NCBI RefSeq assembly: GCF_001704415.2
Contig: NC_030817.1
Coordinates: forward strand, 34,173,550 to 34,237,549
Source: Capra hircus
Lineage: Eukaryota; Chordata; Mammalia; Artiodactyla; Bovidae
Reading direction: 5' to 3'
DNA: 64,000 bases
Shown here: piece by piece, positions 47,646 to 60,767 of the stretch
Position numbering within the stretch: position 1 is the stretch's first letter
How the letters are laid out: every line of letters begins with the position of its first letter
Notes under the pieces: generated by a model
The model's input: the letters and a program-made list of their open reading frames with translations, nothing else
Databases searched by the model: none
What the model was told of the DNA's origin: nothing
Translations under genes and position numbers: made by a program

Positions 47646-48540
47646 CAAAGCTATGAAACTTTTGGAAACTAAATGTTTATATAATATATATATATAATTT
47701 CAGACATACTTTACCTTCACTTTTTATTGTTTTCTTTATTCATATTGCCTTTCACACTGATGTGTAAAGGGGGTTCCTTGTATTTTCTCAAATTTTTGTT
47801 AATCTCAAACAAAATACCTCAAAGTTTCCACTTTTTATGTCTTTTTGAGCCAAATATCAATGAATCTTTCATATGGACAAGCCACTGTGAATTCTGGATA
47901 AAGACATTAAATGTGCAAAAGACTTATCTAAGTATTGCTGCAAAAATCACATTGCCAAATATGTCTGAAGGTGAATCTGGTCTTAGACTTGTTAAATAAG
48001 ATGACTTAGCAAGCACTTTTATTGTCTGCTAATCAGTAGTTTTTTTTAAGGCATGAATTCTATGAATCTGCTGACTTCTGAAAACCTCCAATTAATCCAT
48101 TATCTGTTTTGATTGCTAGGGTCTTTGTTATTTTATGAGTTTGACCAATAATATTCCCAATGTGGGTGACTGAACAAATTAGTTATAATTTGCTCTTTTG
48201 GGCAATAATCCTATGCAGAACACACACTCTACAATTTTTTTCCCCTGAAAAGGCTACAACATACCTTTGCAATTTTTTGGTAGAATTAGATTATATAAGC
48301 ATAGTGAAACACTATGCATGAATGCTGGTAAATGAACTGTAGTCCAAATTTCTGGCTAAGCAATATTTCTTTAAAATATATAAGGAAGGAATATTTAATC
48401 TGACCTTGTTATTTAAACATGAGTTTTAAGTGAAAATGTTGTTCTGAACCCACAAAATAAGCTGTTTGGTATTATCCCTAAAGTCAAAGGAATAGATGAA
48501 GAGTAAATATAAATAACTCTCAAATAAGAGAAAACAACTG
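47646..48540. other. TMEM260 intron 3, unannotated part
   Basis: AT-rich. A short TA run lies at about 47680-47696. A 90-codon plus-strand open frame at 47727-47999 has no recognisable features. Confidence 0.4.
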
Positions 48541-48543
48541 TCT

Positions 48544-48805
48544 TCTGCTGCTGCTGCTACTGCTAAGTCGCCTCAGTCGTGTCTGACTCTGTGCGACCCC
48601 AGAGATGGCAGCCCACCAGGCTCCCCCGTCCCTGGGATTCTCCAGGCAAGAACACTGGAGTGGGTTGCCATTTCCTTCTCCAGTGCATGAAAGTGAAAAG
48701 TAAAAGTGAAGTCGCTCAGTTGTGTCCGACTCCTAGTGACCCCATGGACTGCAGCCTACCAGGCTCCTCTGTCCAGGGGATTTTCCAGGCAAGAGTACTG
48801 GAGTC
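48544..48805 (-). repeat. BOV-A2 SINE (two Bov-A monomers)
   Basis: Same design as the copy at 7995: ctgctgctgctactgctaag tail, first monomer, the linker gaaagtgaaaagtaaaagtg, second monomer ending ccaggcaagagtactggagt. The right end is slightly shortened. Confidence 0.9.
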
Positions 48806-48920
48806 CTATAGACTAAGCCTGACTTTTTTTCCAAAGAAAAATGACATAATCAAAAAACACCAAGGTGTTTTCACTTGGCAATCAAGGAGGCCTACTTTTA
48901 ATTTTCATTTCATTCTTTTA

Positions 48921-49043
48921 AATAAATATGCTTGTACACCCATGGCAGATTCATGTCAATGTATGGCAAAACCAATACAATATTGTAAAGTAATTACCCT
49001 CCAATTAAAATAAATAAATTTATATTAAAAAATAAGTATGCTT
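48921..49043 (+). repeat. Very short L1 3'-end insertion
   Basis: About 97 bp (48934-49030) of the bovine-type L1 3' end (ttcatgtcaatgtatggcaa, tgtaaagtaattaccctcca) lie between 13-bp target duplications at 48921-48933 and 49031-49043 (one mismatch). It is the complement of the tail of the L1 at 40877. Confidence 0.88.
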
Positions 49044-50756
49044 AAGTAGTTGTTATTTTTCATAAAGCAACTGAAGAACTGATATATTCATTTACATTTA
49101 ATGTGCTAAAAGTGGTATCTTAAAATTAGCTCATTTAAATTTAAAAGACAAACAGCTTTCTACTGAAATTGATGAAACTGCTACTAATAGGAACCTGGAG
49201 GAAAAAAAGAAATTCAAATGAAGTTGTGAATAAAATGAGAACTGTTTTCAGCACAACTCACTAATAAATTGCAAAATAATCTAAAATATTTTCCACTTTA
49301 ATTAAAGAGTGACTTATGATAAATTTTATATATATAATATGAGGAAAATGTTTTCTATTCTCAATCTAGAGGCTCACAGAGCCTCACAGAAGGATATCAA
49401 GGGAGCTATTTCTTCAAGCAAAATATGTATTTTACAATCTAACATGACTTATAGAAAGATAACATCTTATGAGGCCATATAAAGAACACACACTTTAAAC
49501 TTACTATGAAATTTCAGTAAGACAGCCATTGTATTTTAAAAGATAGTCACATGTCAACAATCAAAATCAAGTTTTTACACTATTAGAGAGGCATGCTTAA
49601 TTTTCAAGGTCTCAAACTAACAGAATAATGTAATAATACAGATGATTCAAAATAACAAATAATCTAAAAGTTACTGAAGTTTGTTTTGTATAAATAAATA
49701 TGCATTACATATATGTGACACATAAAATGTATTTTGCAGTATATTTGCAATAAATAAATTTTCCTCATTGCCTTTTACTTGGGCTAAGGCTAAAACCATG
49801 GAGTTCACATTCCAGGGGATCACAGTGGTCAGTCACTGAGGAAAGATATACCAGGAGTATGACAGATAGGATAAGAAGGGTTGCCAAGTATTTAAAATTT
49901 CACCCAGAGAATGGAAAAATTCTCTTCTAGGGTGAGAAATATGTGATGCTTCTCAGAGAATCCTAACAAATGTTAGGCTCAGAATTCTATGAGACCTAGA
50001 CGAGATTCCTAAGAAAGGTACTGATTGTGCCATAGTTTTCTCACTGATGGAATGCTATTCATCTGTTGACACAATGGATAAATTGGTGGGAGGGGGTTAC
50101 AATTTACACCACTGACACAGGTTTGCTATTGATGATAAGGTGTATTTTTCTTTCTGCTACACAGTATTTGATTTTCTTGTGTAGTCACATGTTTGTCTAA
50201 CCCGCAATCAAAAGACAAATAACAGAAAACTGAAATTCTTTCAGAACATATATTTGGCGTGCTTCATAAAATTCATGAATGTATTTGTCTTCACTGTGCA
50301 AACAACCCAACATGGAGGGCACACTATGCTCCTTGAACATATAAAACTCCTACTTGAAGTAAGTACAATAGAATCAAGTAGGAAGGCCACAATGCATCTC
50401 AGCATTCTTGTTAAAAAAAATTGTTTTTAGTGTCAACTCATATTGATGACTTAAAATGCAGCGGATTACAGGGAAGAGATACAGTAAAGCAGGATACAAT
50501 CAGTGGCAAATCTACTGCCCCCATCCTCCCAAGCTCTTATCTTTCTGAGTCCTGTTCATGGAGAATAGACGAATGTTACCTCTGGCTCTCATTCGCAAAA
50601 TCATCACCCATAGATTTCTCTCTTCAATGTACCTGGAGATGTCAAACTGGGAAATTAAGCTATTGACAGAAAAGATGTTCAGTTTCAGCTGAAATTCTCT
50701 CATTCAGTGGCACTTCACTCAACACTCTTTCAACAAATATGTGCCCGGTGCTCTAT
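49044..50756. other. TMEM260 intron 3, unannotated part
   Basis: No repeat recognised. Low-complexity TA-rich bits occur near 49320-49340. Confidence 0.4.
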
Positions 50757-50998
50757 GGGCAAATTATGCACACATGTGCTAAGTCGCTTCAGTCATGTCT
50801 GACTCTTTTCTACCCTATGGACTGTAGCCTGCCAGGTTCCCCTGGCTTTGGGATTCTCCAGGTAAGAATACTTGAGTGGGTTGCCATGCCCTCCTCCAGG
50901 GGATCTTCCCAATCCAGGAATAGAACCCACATCTTTTATATCTCCTGGCAGGCGGGTTCTTTACCATTAGTGCCATCTGGGAAGCCAGGGCAAATTAT
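50757..50998 (-). repeat. Bov-tA SINE
   Basis: Antisense copy (body 50768-50987): gctaagtcgcttcagtcatg, gattctccaggtaagaatac and gtgccatctgggaagccag. Perfect 11-bp target duplication gggcaaattat at 50757-50767 and 50988-50998. Confidence 0.92.
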
Positions 50999-53900
50999 AG
51001 TCAGTGGGTATTTGGAGAGCAGTAGAATCTAAATGTTTTTCTTGTCATTTTCAAGTTTAGATCTAATGAATATCAATCAATAATTTAGGGTCTGGTATAT
51101 TAAAGTTCTATCTCTAAAGCCACCACCACCATAAGTAAAAAAATGTAAAACATTTGCATCTTTAATAAATTTGTAAGTAAGTCCATTTTCTCATATTTTA
51201 TAAAAATTTACTTTCACTCCAGGTGAAATCCTACCAAGGTTTATTCTATTCCATGAGACTCTACCAATAGGAAAAAGACTGTTCTACCCCGAATTTTCAG
51301 CTACATAAATATCAACTACCAGTACGCTGAAAGGAAAATTACAAAGTATTAGTCTTGATTTTAAAACCACTAAATAAAGTTGGGAAAAAAATGGGAAAGC
51401 TTTCATAAAGGAAAAGGGCACAAGTGAAACAGAGGGAACAAGATTATGAATAGTTCTTGTAAATAAAATACAATCATGCAATTTCCATTAGAATTAAAAT
51501 TTGTAAACTAACTAATAAATGATGAAGCTATTCGAGGCTTAGAACAACTCATCTCATCAATTTATACCCAAATACCTAAAAGAAAAACACTGAACTGAGC
51601 CTAACCAAGTGTCCATAGTATGCCAAATAACTTGCACTATGCAAGGCAATATCCTCTCAAGGTACAACCTAGCTTAAAATAACTCCCAAACTACAGATTT
51701 TCATCAGTTTTGCTTGAAATGTTTAAAACCATGCAAGGCCTCAAGATGAGCTTATTACTCAATCTTGATAGTATATTTTGTATTCGGTAGCAAAACTGAA
51801 ATTGGTTAAGGGTATAGTTCAGAATTATTATCCTCAAAGTCCTTTTAAACCGAAAGCTTAGAAGTTTTAAAATGTTAAGATTCTAAAGGTAAATGAAGTA
51901 AACTTAAAAGATCCAAATAACTAAGATCAACAGAGTGGGGATATTCAACTATTTTCACTAGAAACACTAACCAACTTACTAAACAATAGAGATTTAATAC
52001 AAAGTTGTCTTATTATGCAAAGTTATAAAGTATATAGTAATATTTCAATTTGTTGAGTGTTTTCTACTTTTTATGGCTTTGAAAAGCAGGAAATCTATGA
52101 GTTATGATTTATCATTTTATTTGCAGCTTTAAGAAATGTATACATTTATTATTGTAGCCATAATGACAGATGACTAGTTCCAGTGGCAAAAATCTCGGCA
52201 GGAAACAGATTTAGCAATCTAAATGTTTTATAAGTTTTTGTAATTGGGGAAACTTTTCATAATCTGACATTTGTTAAAACCACTTATTAGAAATTATGCA
52301 GCACAGTAGCTGTGGAAATATGAGCTAGCTTCACAATTATAAAGTCAGCCTATGTAGCCCTTTCCTATTGTATATAGTGGCATAAACCCCACGGCGGCCT
52401 ATCAGCTAACTGGCAGGCAGGGGGCTGCTCTATTCAAAGTGAGAGATACAAGCTGCAGGGCAAAAACCTGGCAGCTCCCATCTGACCCCACAATCCCCTA
52501 CTGGTGACAGCTCCAAGCTCCATGGCAAATTAGGCCTTCTCATATTACAATTGGAGAAGACAGATTCCATTAGCAGTATCTGAAATTGAGTGGAGAGCTG
52601 CACTGTTATCAGACTTGACTCATAAGCACTGCTATTAATCAGAGCTATGATAGCATTTATATATTTCAAGCTATCTGCTGCCGCTGTGATATTCTGCTAC
52701 AAAGGGTTGATGGGACTTAGGAAAGTGAACAATAGAGCTTTCTGGGAAAAGCAGAGTAAATCAAGAAAGTCTATGACTTCCGCACATTCTGAAGGGATTG
52801 TGGTTTACATAAATTTTCTCCCAATTGGAGATTGAGCTCTTCCTCATCTTACACATGGGATTTAGTTGTCACTCAATGGTAACAGCTGTGAAAAGGTGAA
52901 GCGGCCCACCGCTCAGAATATTGCCTTTGCTTTTAAAGCAATTAACCCATGAACAGGAGGATACCTGGTGATATCAAAGGGATTAGGCCAGGCAGTGCAT
53001 TATTAACATTTCCTTGAACTAATTCTAACTCTTGACTAGCTGTCAGAAAAGACTCTACAGTCTTAAAAAAGAGTTTTTGCCCTGCTTTTTTCCCTTCAAA
53101 ATGAAGTGCTGCTATTTGAGCCTAATATGGCCCTCTACTTATAAGAAAATGCAAATGAACCAAGCTTTTAATATGCTTAGCCAGTCTGAGTCAATGCAAT
53201 TTTAATACAAGTATGAGAGAAATATATGATCAATTAACCAGGGATCAAGACAGATATTCTCCTGAATGGAAATTAATGCTCCAGTACTTTCCATTCTTCT
53301 TCAACTACAAAAACTTGGCGACTATTTGTTACTTATGCATAGTTACCTCTGAAATTAGGAAGAGCTTCACATTATTCTCTATGGCAATAATCTAAAATAC
53401 TCTTTGAGCTGGAAAATCCAAATGTCTCTTAAGCAGGAGATTCTACATACTCTAAGGTATGGCATTTTAATTTTCAGTTCTTTATTGAATGGAATCTTAG
53501 CTGAAACCCTAAGAATAGCAGACACAGTGCTCAGAATCAAGTGTTCCTATTCCAAAAGTTTAATCAAATTAATTTTTAGTAGCGGCAGAATGTTTAGAAA
53601 TGTTTACATAACTTATAAAAAAATAAAATATTGCATAAACAAAATACTGGCACAAAACAATCTACCAGGAGATATTTAAATATCACTGAAATTGGCTGTA
53701 AGTACTTTGTAGCAAGCAGGCAGTTTCAAGATACCTTTAATTATAATTAATATTCACATATTCTAGGGAACCTGCTTGATATTAAGAGATCTGATTTCTT
53801 ACTGTAAAGCCTTAATGGAGTTATAAAGTTTTTTAATGCACGCTTCCTAAAACAATGCCTTTTAGAAAAAAAAATATTAAAAAAATATTTTATCTAAGAG

Positions 53901-56900
53901 TAACTTTGCCTTTCTCTAAAATAAGCACTGAATTTGATGATAAAAACTAAAAAAATTTTACTTTCAATTCAAATGAGTGCACAACAAATGTTGCTGAATG
54001 AGTTCTGCTACAGTTCCATTTGGCCCATACTAGTTTGTAAAGGATATGCTGACTCTCAAGCCTGTTGAGAACATATTCCCTGCCCTGGAACTTACCAAAA
54101 AAATAGGACACTAGAGATGCTTTCATCTGAGATCATAAGCAATTTAAATCTTCCCTCAAGTAAAGGATTGTTATATGATACTATCAACAGAGTCCATTCT
54201 CTGCCAGTGATACCAGAACATATACAATGGAAGCATGTTGATATTAATGACAGTGAGTTCAGTACTCCTTCCTTACTAAGTACATGTTGATAGGATCTAG
54301 TTTGAGGTTTTTAGAAAATAAGTTTGAAATTTATGTACTAAACAAAGCTAAACAATGTTCGTATTAGTGATTTATAGGACCTATAACTTTTACATTTTTG
54401 TATTAATAGGATTTGCAAATTTCAAATATAACACTTTTAAATACCCTTCTGTCAAACTAAAAAATCATTTACTTCATTGGCCTTCAAAGAAAAACAAAAT
54501 CTCAGTTCCTCTAAATCACTTAACTGTAGTACAGTCTTAAATGCACAGATGTACACATTAATAAAATGAATACTATTTCCTATAAATGAAATGTATTAGA
54601 TTAAACTCCTTTAACATAATCATGCTTTAAAATATCCCCAAAGGGGACAATACATAAATAAATACATGCAGAAATAACTGCCCCAATCTTACTATTTTTA
54701 ATTCAATAAAGTACAGTGACACATACAGCTTTCAATGTACTGTTTTACTCATATCCTTTCTACCTCAGCAAATATAAAAGAATTCTTGACAACCATTAGG
54801 AAAGATTGACAAAAAATGCAGTGTTAATGACATCTTATAGGCTTTTAAAAGCAAAAGAAAGATGAAAGAAAAGCAAAAATTACATAGTAATTGGAAACAA
54901 CGAAGTAACCGGTCTTTCAATCCAAGTCATGTTTACTGGAAAAAATGGAGCTTTTTACATCAACATATTTAAACAGAAATTTGCTTTTGAAATACAATCT
55001 TTGTTTAAAAGGTATAGAAGGTCTTTATGTCCACCCCAAGAGCTAAATATAGTGAATGCTCTGTGAACAATTACCTGAAAAAAACCTAAACCTGTTAAAA
55101 GAATTAATTTCCTGCACACCAGTCAGCACTAATCCTACATGTACAGTAATGCTCTCTTAAGTGATGGGGTTAAGAAAGAATACAACTGTCTCCAGGATCA
55201 AAACCCCTCAATATTCAACAAGAAAATGGAATGATGACTTGGTCGGTAGACAAACAAAGTAGTGAAATGTCTTCTGAATGAGTTCTGATGAAGGAGTCAA
55301 CCTGTGAAGGAATACATTTACTGTACGCTAGGACTGGAAAAAAGCCGTCACTGTGCTGCACAAAAACCACGTCCTGCTGTTGGGTTTATATTCACAGAAG
55401 GAAGGTTTTAAAGGTTAAGTTCAGGTCATTTGACAAATGAAATTGTAACAAGCCAGCTGACATTGTATAATGTCTTCTTCCACTCGATCAATAGGCTACT
55501 GTTAGTCCTATTACCATAGAGATGGCTTGCTCTTTCCCGAAGGGTGGCCATTGTTTGACAAAACAGATTTGCCACTTGAACTAGGTTGTTCCCAAAGGAC
55601 GTGTACCTTGTCAATTATTTGTATTCAAAATAATGAAGTATTTTCATATTAAAATCACATGAGAGATAATATTGTTAGGATACATTTCAGAAGAAAGTAA
55701 CTTTTCCAAAGTACTAGATTACTAAAACTAAGCAAATATCCAATCTATAAAGAGTTTTTGTTTTAAAACATGTCAGTAAGTATACGAATTTATCATTAAG
55801 ACCGTATATTAAAATAAAATGGTCATAGGTCTGTGTGCTGATCTAAAACCCATTATAATCAAGCATAATAATTAAAGCTATTTTAAAATGCAGACAACTC
55901 AAAGGAAAATTACTGTCCCAAATTATTCGGATTCTGGAAAGACAAAGAATTTATATATGATTTTTGCAGTGGTTTTTATGTGGCAGGGCATCAACAATTA
56001 ATATAACAAAAAACCATGGAAAAGTTTTAGAAAACAAATAGCTTTACTTGCTTTAAGAGATAGCTACAGCATTTAAATATGTGTATATGTTGCAGAAATA
56101 ATCTAAAATACAAATGAACTAGCAAAACAAATATTAGTATTTTTTTTAAAATGGCTTTGTCTTAAATGTCTTATGAAAATTAGTAATTCATACATTTAAT
56201 ACAGAACTGGTAAGTTCTAAATTTCATCCTAGATATTTAAAATAGTTTTTCTCTCAATGAAAATAATGATATAGCCTTAATTATAAAAGACCAGAAGGAA
56301 CAATTCTAATAATAATTACTCTAATCATTTAGAAAAAGTATTCATAATACTAATTAATCCACGCAAAAATGTTAAACATTTAATACTTAAAGATATGGCT
56401 ATCACTGAAAACCTGTAAGACTGAAATAAAAACAAATTAAATAATACAGATAAATGTTTAGTCAGTGATCAACAATCACAATTTTGAATCTGGAACTTTC
56501 CACAAATAGATTTAATAGTAAGTTTTAGCCATAGTTAGTAACTTTTACCTTCTTACAAACAAGCAAAGGAGAATTTAGAAAGAATTTAGTCAAAGGGCAG
56601 TAATATGACAAATGTAAATAAAACAGTCTCCAAAAATGACATTTGAAATTTTCTATTCAAATTATACTATATTTACACACAAAATTATTTGTTTTTATAA
56701 TAAAATCTGCAATACTTTTTGAAAGAAGTGTTTTAACTTGGTTTTCCCTTTGCAGAAAGTATAATTTGTAGTTTTGACTATAATCCTTTCAGGCATAGTT
56801 AGACTGAGTTAGTAGTGAAAGCGAGAAACAGCAAAGACAAACATAGATTACCAATATCCTAAACTAATGACCTGTTTTTTTAAAAGCAGGGTAGCCTTCC

Positions 56901-57481
56901 AAACCAGGAAAGCCTTTCATTTTGAAGTGGTGTCTCATTTGCTTGTTTTCCCTACAGCTATACTGTAACAAAGTGAAACCTGAGTAAAACCACATTCCCA
57001 AATTGATTTCCTTAGTTAATAGCCTCATTTCAAAACGTATGCATGTGCATATTTAAAATACAATATAATTAGGTATTAGCTCTGGACCTGACAGGCAGCT
57101 GCCTATCAGCAATACTGTGAGTAATTAAATAATATTTACCATTTACCAAAAGAAGAACTTCATACTGTTAAATTAAACTGGCCCACCTGCATCTTCCTAA
57201 AATGACAAACATTACTAATTCTGCCTAAACAGAGAATTGTGATAATGAACTGGTGACATCTTCTCTCCACTGATGAAGCAGAACCAACTGTGTAATCATT
57301 TGAGGGTCAAACGCATATGAAATTACTGTAAATTGAGAAAGTGAAATCACATGAGTGATTAGGAAAACCGTTCAAGCAACAAAAGGTGTTTGTTTTTTTT
57401 TTTATCATGTATGTACATGGGCCATAAGAAAGCTCCATCTCCAATTAGTCAAAATTAATTTTAACTAATCAACTACTTTAC
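50999..57481. other. Repeat-poor block of TMEM260 intron 3
   Basis: About 6.5 kb with no SINE, LINE or LTR that I recognise, unlike the dense repeats to the left. It contains GC-richer islands of complex sequence, notably 52370-53170 and 56870-57330, plus a perfect ATGCAAAT octamer at 53149-53156. No exon or splice-bounded frame is seen. It may hold conserved non-coding DNA. Confidence 0.5.
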
Positions 57482-57633
57482 CTGAAAACGGTGAAAAAAA
57501 GTAAAGCTGCAGCTGCTGCTCCAAATAAGCCACACAGCAGATTGACTCGGTAGGCAACCGAACCAAAAGGAAATAGTAGAATTGCCAGTTTAGCCACCAG
57601 AGTAAACAAAGGGTAGCCAGGAGGGTGGGCAAC
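57482..57633 (-). CDS. TMEM260: TMEM260 exon 3
   Basis: The exon is 152 nt, from acceptor cccttag to donor gtaaag, and encodes local residues 11-60 plus two bases of R61. It opens with VAHPPGYPLF, the most recognisable signature of the DUF2723 family directly after the acidic loop. Two hydrophobic segments follow, about residues 21-35 and 41-60, the second with an alanine run, which fit membrane helices. Only 731 bp of intron separate it from exon 2, while about 23 kb lie on its other side. The reading frame is intact with no disabling change. Confidence 0.96.
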
Positions 57634-58364
57634 CTAAGGGAAAATTAGCAACAGTTAGAAGGTTTCCATCTAGTTTTAAAGGAAGAGTCACACTGGCTTT
57701 CATTGAAAAGTAGCCCTTTTCCCAGGCAAGTATAAAGATTAAGAGACAATGACTAAATGTTTGAATAGTGGTTTTCTATTGTAATCCTCTTGTGCCAATA
57801 CAAATAAATATTTTCTTTAGTGGATTTGGCAGCGTCTATCACATGGTGTGTCACCTAGAGAAAGGGTGACATATTTCATTGTCAGTTCTTAAGCAGTTTG
57901 TTCTCTGGGTTCACAGTACATTAGGGTCATTTAAAAGGCTATTGAAAAAAAGCAGGTTCTGAAATATCACATTGGTTAGAAAGTTGAAAGACCACACTGC
58001 TATCGGATTACCACCATGCTGACAGTCCTAAGGTCTTGCCTAAAGGGATCATACACCATAATAAAGTTTATTAAATAATAAACTTATTAAAACTGTTAAC
58101 CCGATTTATTTTATTCTCCATAGCTTATACAAAATTTGGGGTGATAATAAGCCAGCTACTGTATATATAGTAAAGGCTTTGCTTTATAATTTAGTTTAAT
58201 TGGATTTAAAACTTAAAGTAAATTGTCACGTACTGTACTTATAAGTTACTAAAAACTGGGGTTTGAAAATAAATTAATCTACTTTACTCCATGCTTAATT
58301 AAACTTTCTTAATTCCTAAAACTGTTAATGAGAGCATTGATTAAACAATAAAACTAATACTTAC
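57634..58364. other. TMEM260 intron 2
   Basis: A short intron of 731 bp between exons 3 and 2. No repeat is recognised with confidence. Confidence 0.6.
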
Positions 58365-58396
58365 TCCAAGCTCATGTGCGGCTGTGATCAGTTCCC
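58365..58396 (-). CDS. TMEM260: TMEM260 exon 2 (internal microexon)
   Basis: This 32-nt exon follows the acceptor ttttttcacag and ends at the donor gtaagt. It starts with two bases of a split glycine codon and then reads ELITAAHELG (local residues 1-10). With exon 1 it should complete the GDSGE-type motif that begins the DUF2723 domain, a conserved acidic loop in this GT-C-like glycosyltransferase family. That loop is expected on the luminal side of the ER and is probably catalytic; this is family knowledge, not visible here. Exon 1 was not found to the right, so it lies beyond the window. The exon is too short for simple ORF calling and was recognised by homology and splice phase. Confidence 0.93.
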
Positions 58397-58714
58397 CTGT
58401 GAAAAAATAATGTAAAACCAATAATTACTATTAGAAAATGACACTCCTCCAAAGTTTTCAAAATCCAAATGCTTGCATTGGGGTTTTGCATTAATTTGAC
58501 TGGATAAAACTGTAAATCTGTAGAGATTTAACAGCATGAAATAGTCTCAGAGTATTTTCTCCCTTAGGTCTCATTGAACAAACTATCTTTGACAGTTTTT
58601 AATAACTGGTCAGTGGAAATATAGGTGAATTCTAGTTTCTAAAAATGCTTATTTTAAACAAGCTCCTACTATAGGAGGGAATAATATTCAATATCTTCCA
58701 ATAACCTATAATGA

Positions 58715-58800
58715 AGAATATGTAATATGTATAACCGAATTACTTTTCTGTACACCAGAAACACAACATTGTAAATCAAGTATATTTCAATTTTTAAGAA
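58715..58800 (+). repeat. L1 3' end fragment
   Basis: The words ttctgtacaccagaaacaca and attgtaaatcaagtatattt match the tail of cetartiodactyl L1 elements. Confidence 0.65.
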
Positions 58801-59389
58801 AAGCTTACTTTCCGTCCTGAAGGTTGTTTACACTTGCAAATATATAAAAACTCTTACAGAGCATTAGTGTAAAATGCTATGTTATCCCTCAAGAATTTAG
58901 TGCAAAACTGCCTGTAAAAATGCAACCTTATATGTAATATGTGCAGAAGCTGGATTTGAACAGTCTATAAAATGTGCCTTTCCGTCCTAAGCTGGCATTT
59001 AGATACCTTCTCTACATTAATTACATTGGATATTTTTAAACAATTGCCAAATGCTTATTAACTGCAGGTTATTTTGGCAAGCTTTGATTACCATAGCACA
59101 TTTTTTTTCAAACCATTAAATCACCATGTCATTTACATAGTTCTTTGTAACTCCTCAGCATTAGCAATTACTTCTAAAATTATGATGTAGTAGTTCAGTG
59201 CCTATTTGATAGTCCTTTTAGTATCCAGGGACTATTTCTGACTCATTCCTATATACATAATACTGTACAGTTTAAGAAATCAATCAATATCAACTGATTT
59301 ATGAAAGTTAAAAATTATCTATTGGAAAATGTATGAATGTCTATTTTCCATCCTTCAGTGGCTATCAATTTCCTTCATTTCTAGAACCC
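58801..59389. other. TMEM260 intron 1, unannotated part
   Basis: AT-rich, nothing recognised. Confidence 0.4.
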
Positions 59390-59399
59390 TGATCCTATT

Positions 59400-59960
59400 T
59401 TAGACCTTTTCTCTTGTCCTGGGCTATGGCAGTAGCTTTTGACCAATATTCTATTTCAATTCATCTTCCTACTGAAATCACTAATTATTGCCACCCTCCA
59501 ACCCCCCAGAGGTCAGATTGTTTTCTTAGTCTAAAATTTCTCAATGGCTGGTCTCTGCCCACTGAATGAAGTTGATTTCTCATCGTGACACCTAAGCCCT
59601 CTACACCTAAGCCCTCTACGGCTTCTGGTTCCTTTCCCAAGGCTTATGTCCATGAAACTTAGGCTCACCTCTGTCAGATCAGACTCCCCACTGTTACTCT
59701 GAAATGGTCCTCTTTTGAACCTCTTATCACTCACTTTCTCACCCAGTATTCGCTCCTAAATCCTTCAAGACCTGGTTCAATTGTTACCTTCTCAGTGACA
59801 CCTTTCCTTACACATACCCCTCCCCAGCTTCACCTATCGGAATTAATCACTTCTGCCTCCTTCATAGAACCTGCCTGAAGCCTATTAAGCACTTCTTTAG
59901 ATTGCTTTCTATTCTGGTTAGTTGTTTTGTCTTTTCCACTAAGTTATCCATTTCAGAGTT
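59400..59960 (+). repeat. L2-like LINE fragment
   Basis: Words in L2 order: tcctaaatccttcaagacct, ggttcaattgttaccttctc, agtgacacctttccttacac, cattaaacactt-like sequence and gtcttttccactaagttatc. It contains a 15-bp tandem duplication (cctaagccctctaca type) at about 59588-59619. Confidence 0.6.
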
Positions 59961-60764
59961 CTGTCAAGAAGACATCGGCACCTCTCCCTTCTTGTGCCAC
60001 CGAGAAGTCTCGCACATAGAAGACGACAAAAAGACCTATCATGTTGTCCTTCTTGTTACTTAGACATCCCCATCAGGTGGGATAATAGCTCACTGCAGAG
60101 AAGCCCCACAAGGGCATGACAGACAGATACTGCTTAGTTAAATCACTTATTTAAGGACATCTTTGAAGCCTTCCAGAAAAATTCAAGAACATCTTAGAAG
60201 ACAAAAGCCCTTTTTGTATCTTACACAAATCATGGTTTTAAAATGCTTAAAATAACTTTCCCTTTGTAGGAACTGTTACCAAAACTGTATTTATCATTTT
60301 ATACTCTAGAATGGGTTTGCTCTTATGTTTTCAGTCCCAAAAGGTTTTAATTAATTTCTGATTCTTACATTTCTGTAGGTGCAATGAAGCACAGTTCAGT
60401 TCAGATTTTCAAGGTCGCTATTCATTCTCCTCAAATAAAAATGTATTTAGAATTACATTTAACATTAAGAAAAATGCCCTATTTTCTCTTCTTTTTACCA
60501 TTGAAAAGTCAATATACTGTTATTCTTTGCGGGAGTTGGTAGAAAGATGAATCTTGAATGTTACAAACCTCCATCACCAACTCTTTTCGTATGTAAATTA
60601 AAATCTAAATAGAAAAGATGCTAGTATTCAAAGTCTATTATGTACCCTTGATAAAAAGCTAAAGAGAAGCACTACTCTTAAAACTGAACATGATAAAAAG
60701 AGAAATAGTTAAAAAAAAAAAAGCCTTCTGGCACCTTGCTTTCCCTCAATCAACCCTTTACACC
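59961..60764. other. TMEM260 intron 1, unannotated part
   Basis: No feature recognised apart from a short A run at 60711-60722. Confidence 0.4.
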
Positions 60765-60767
60765 AGG

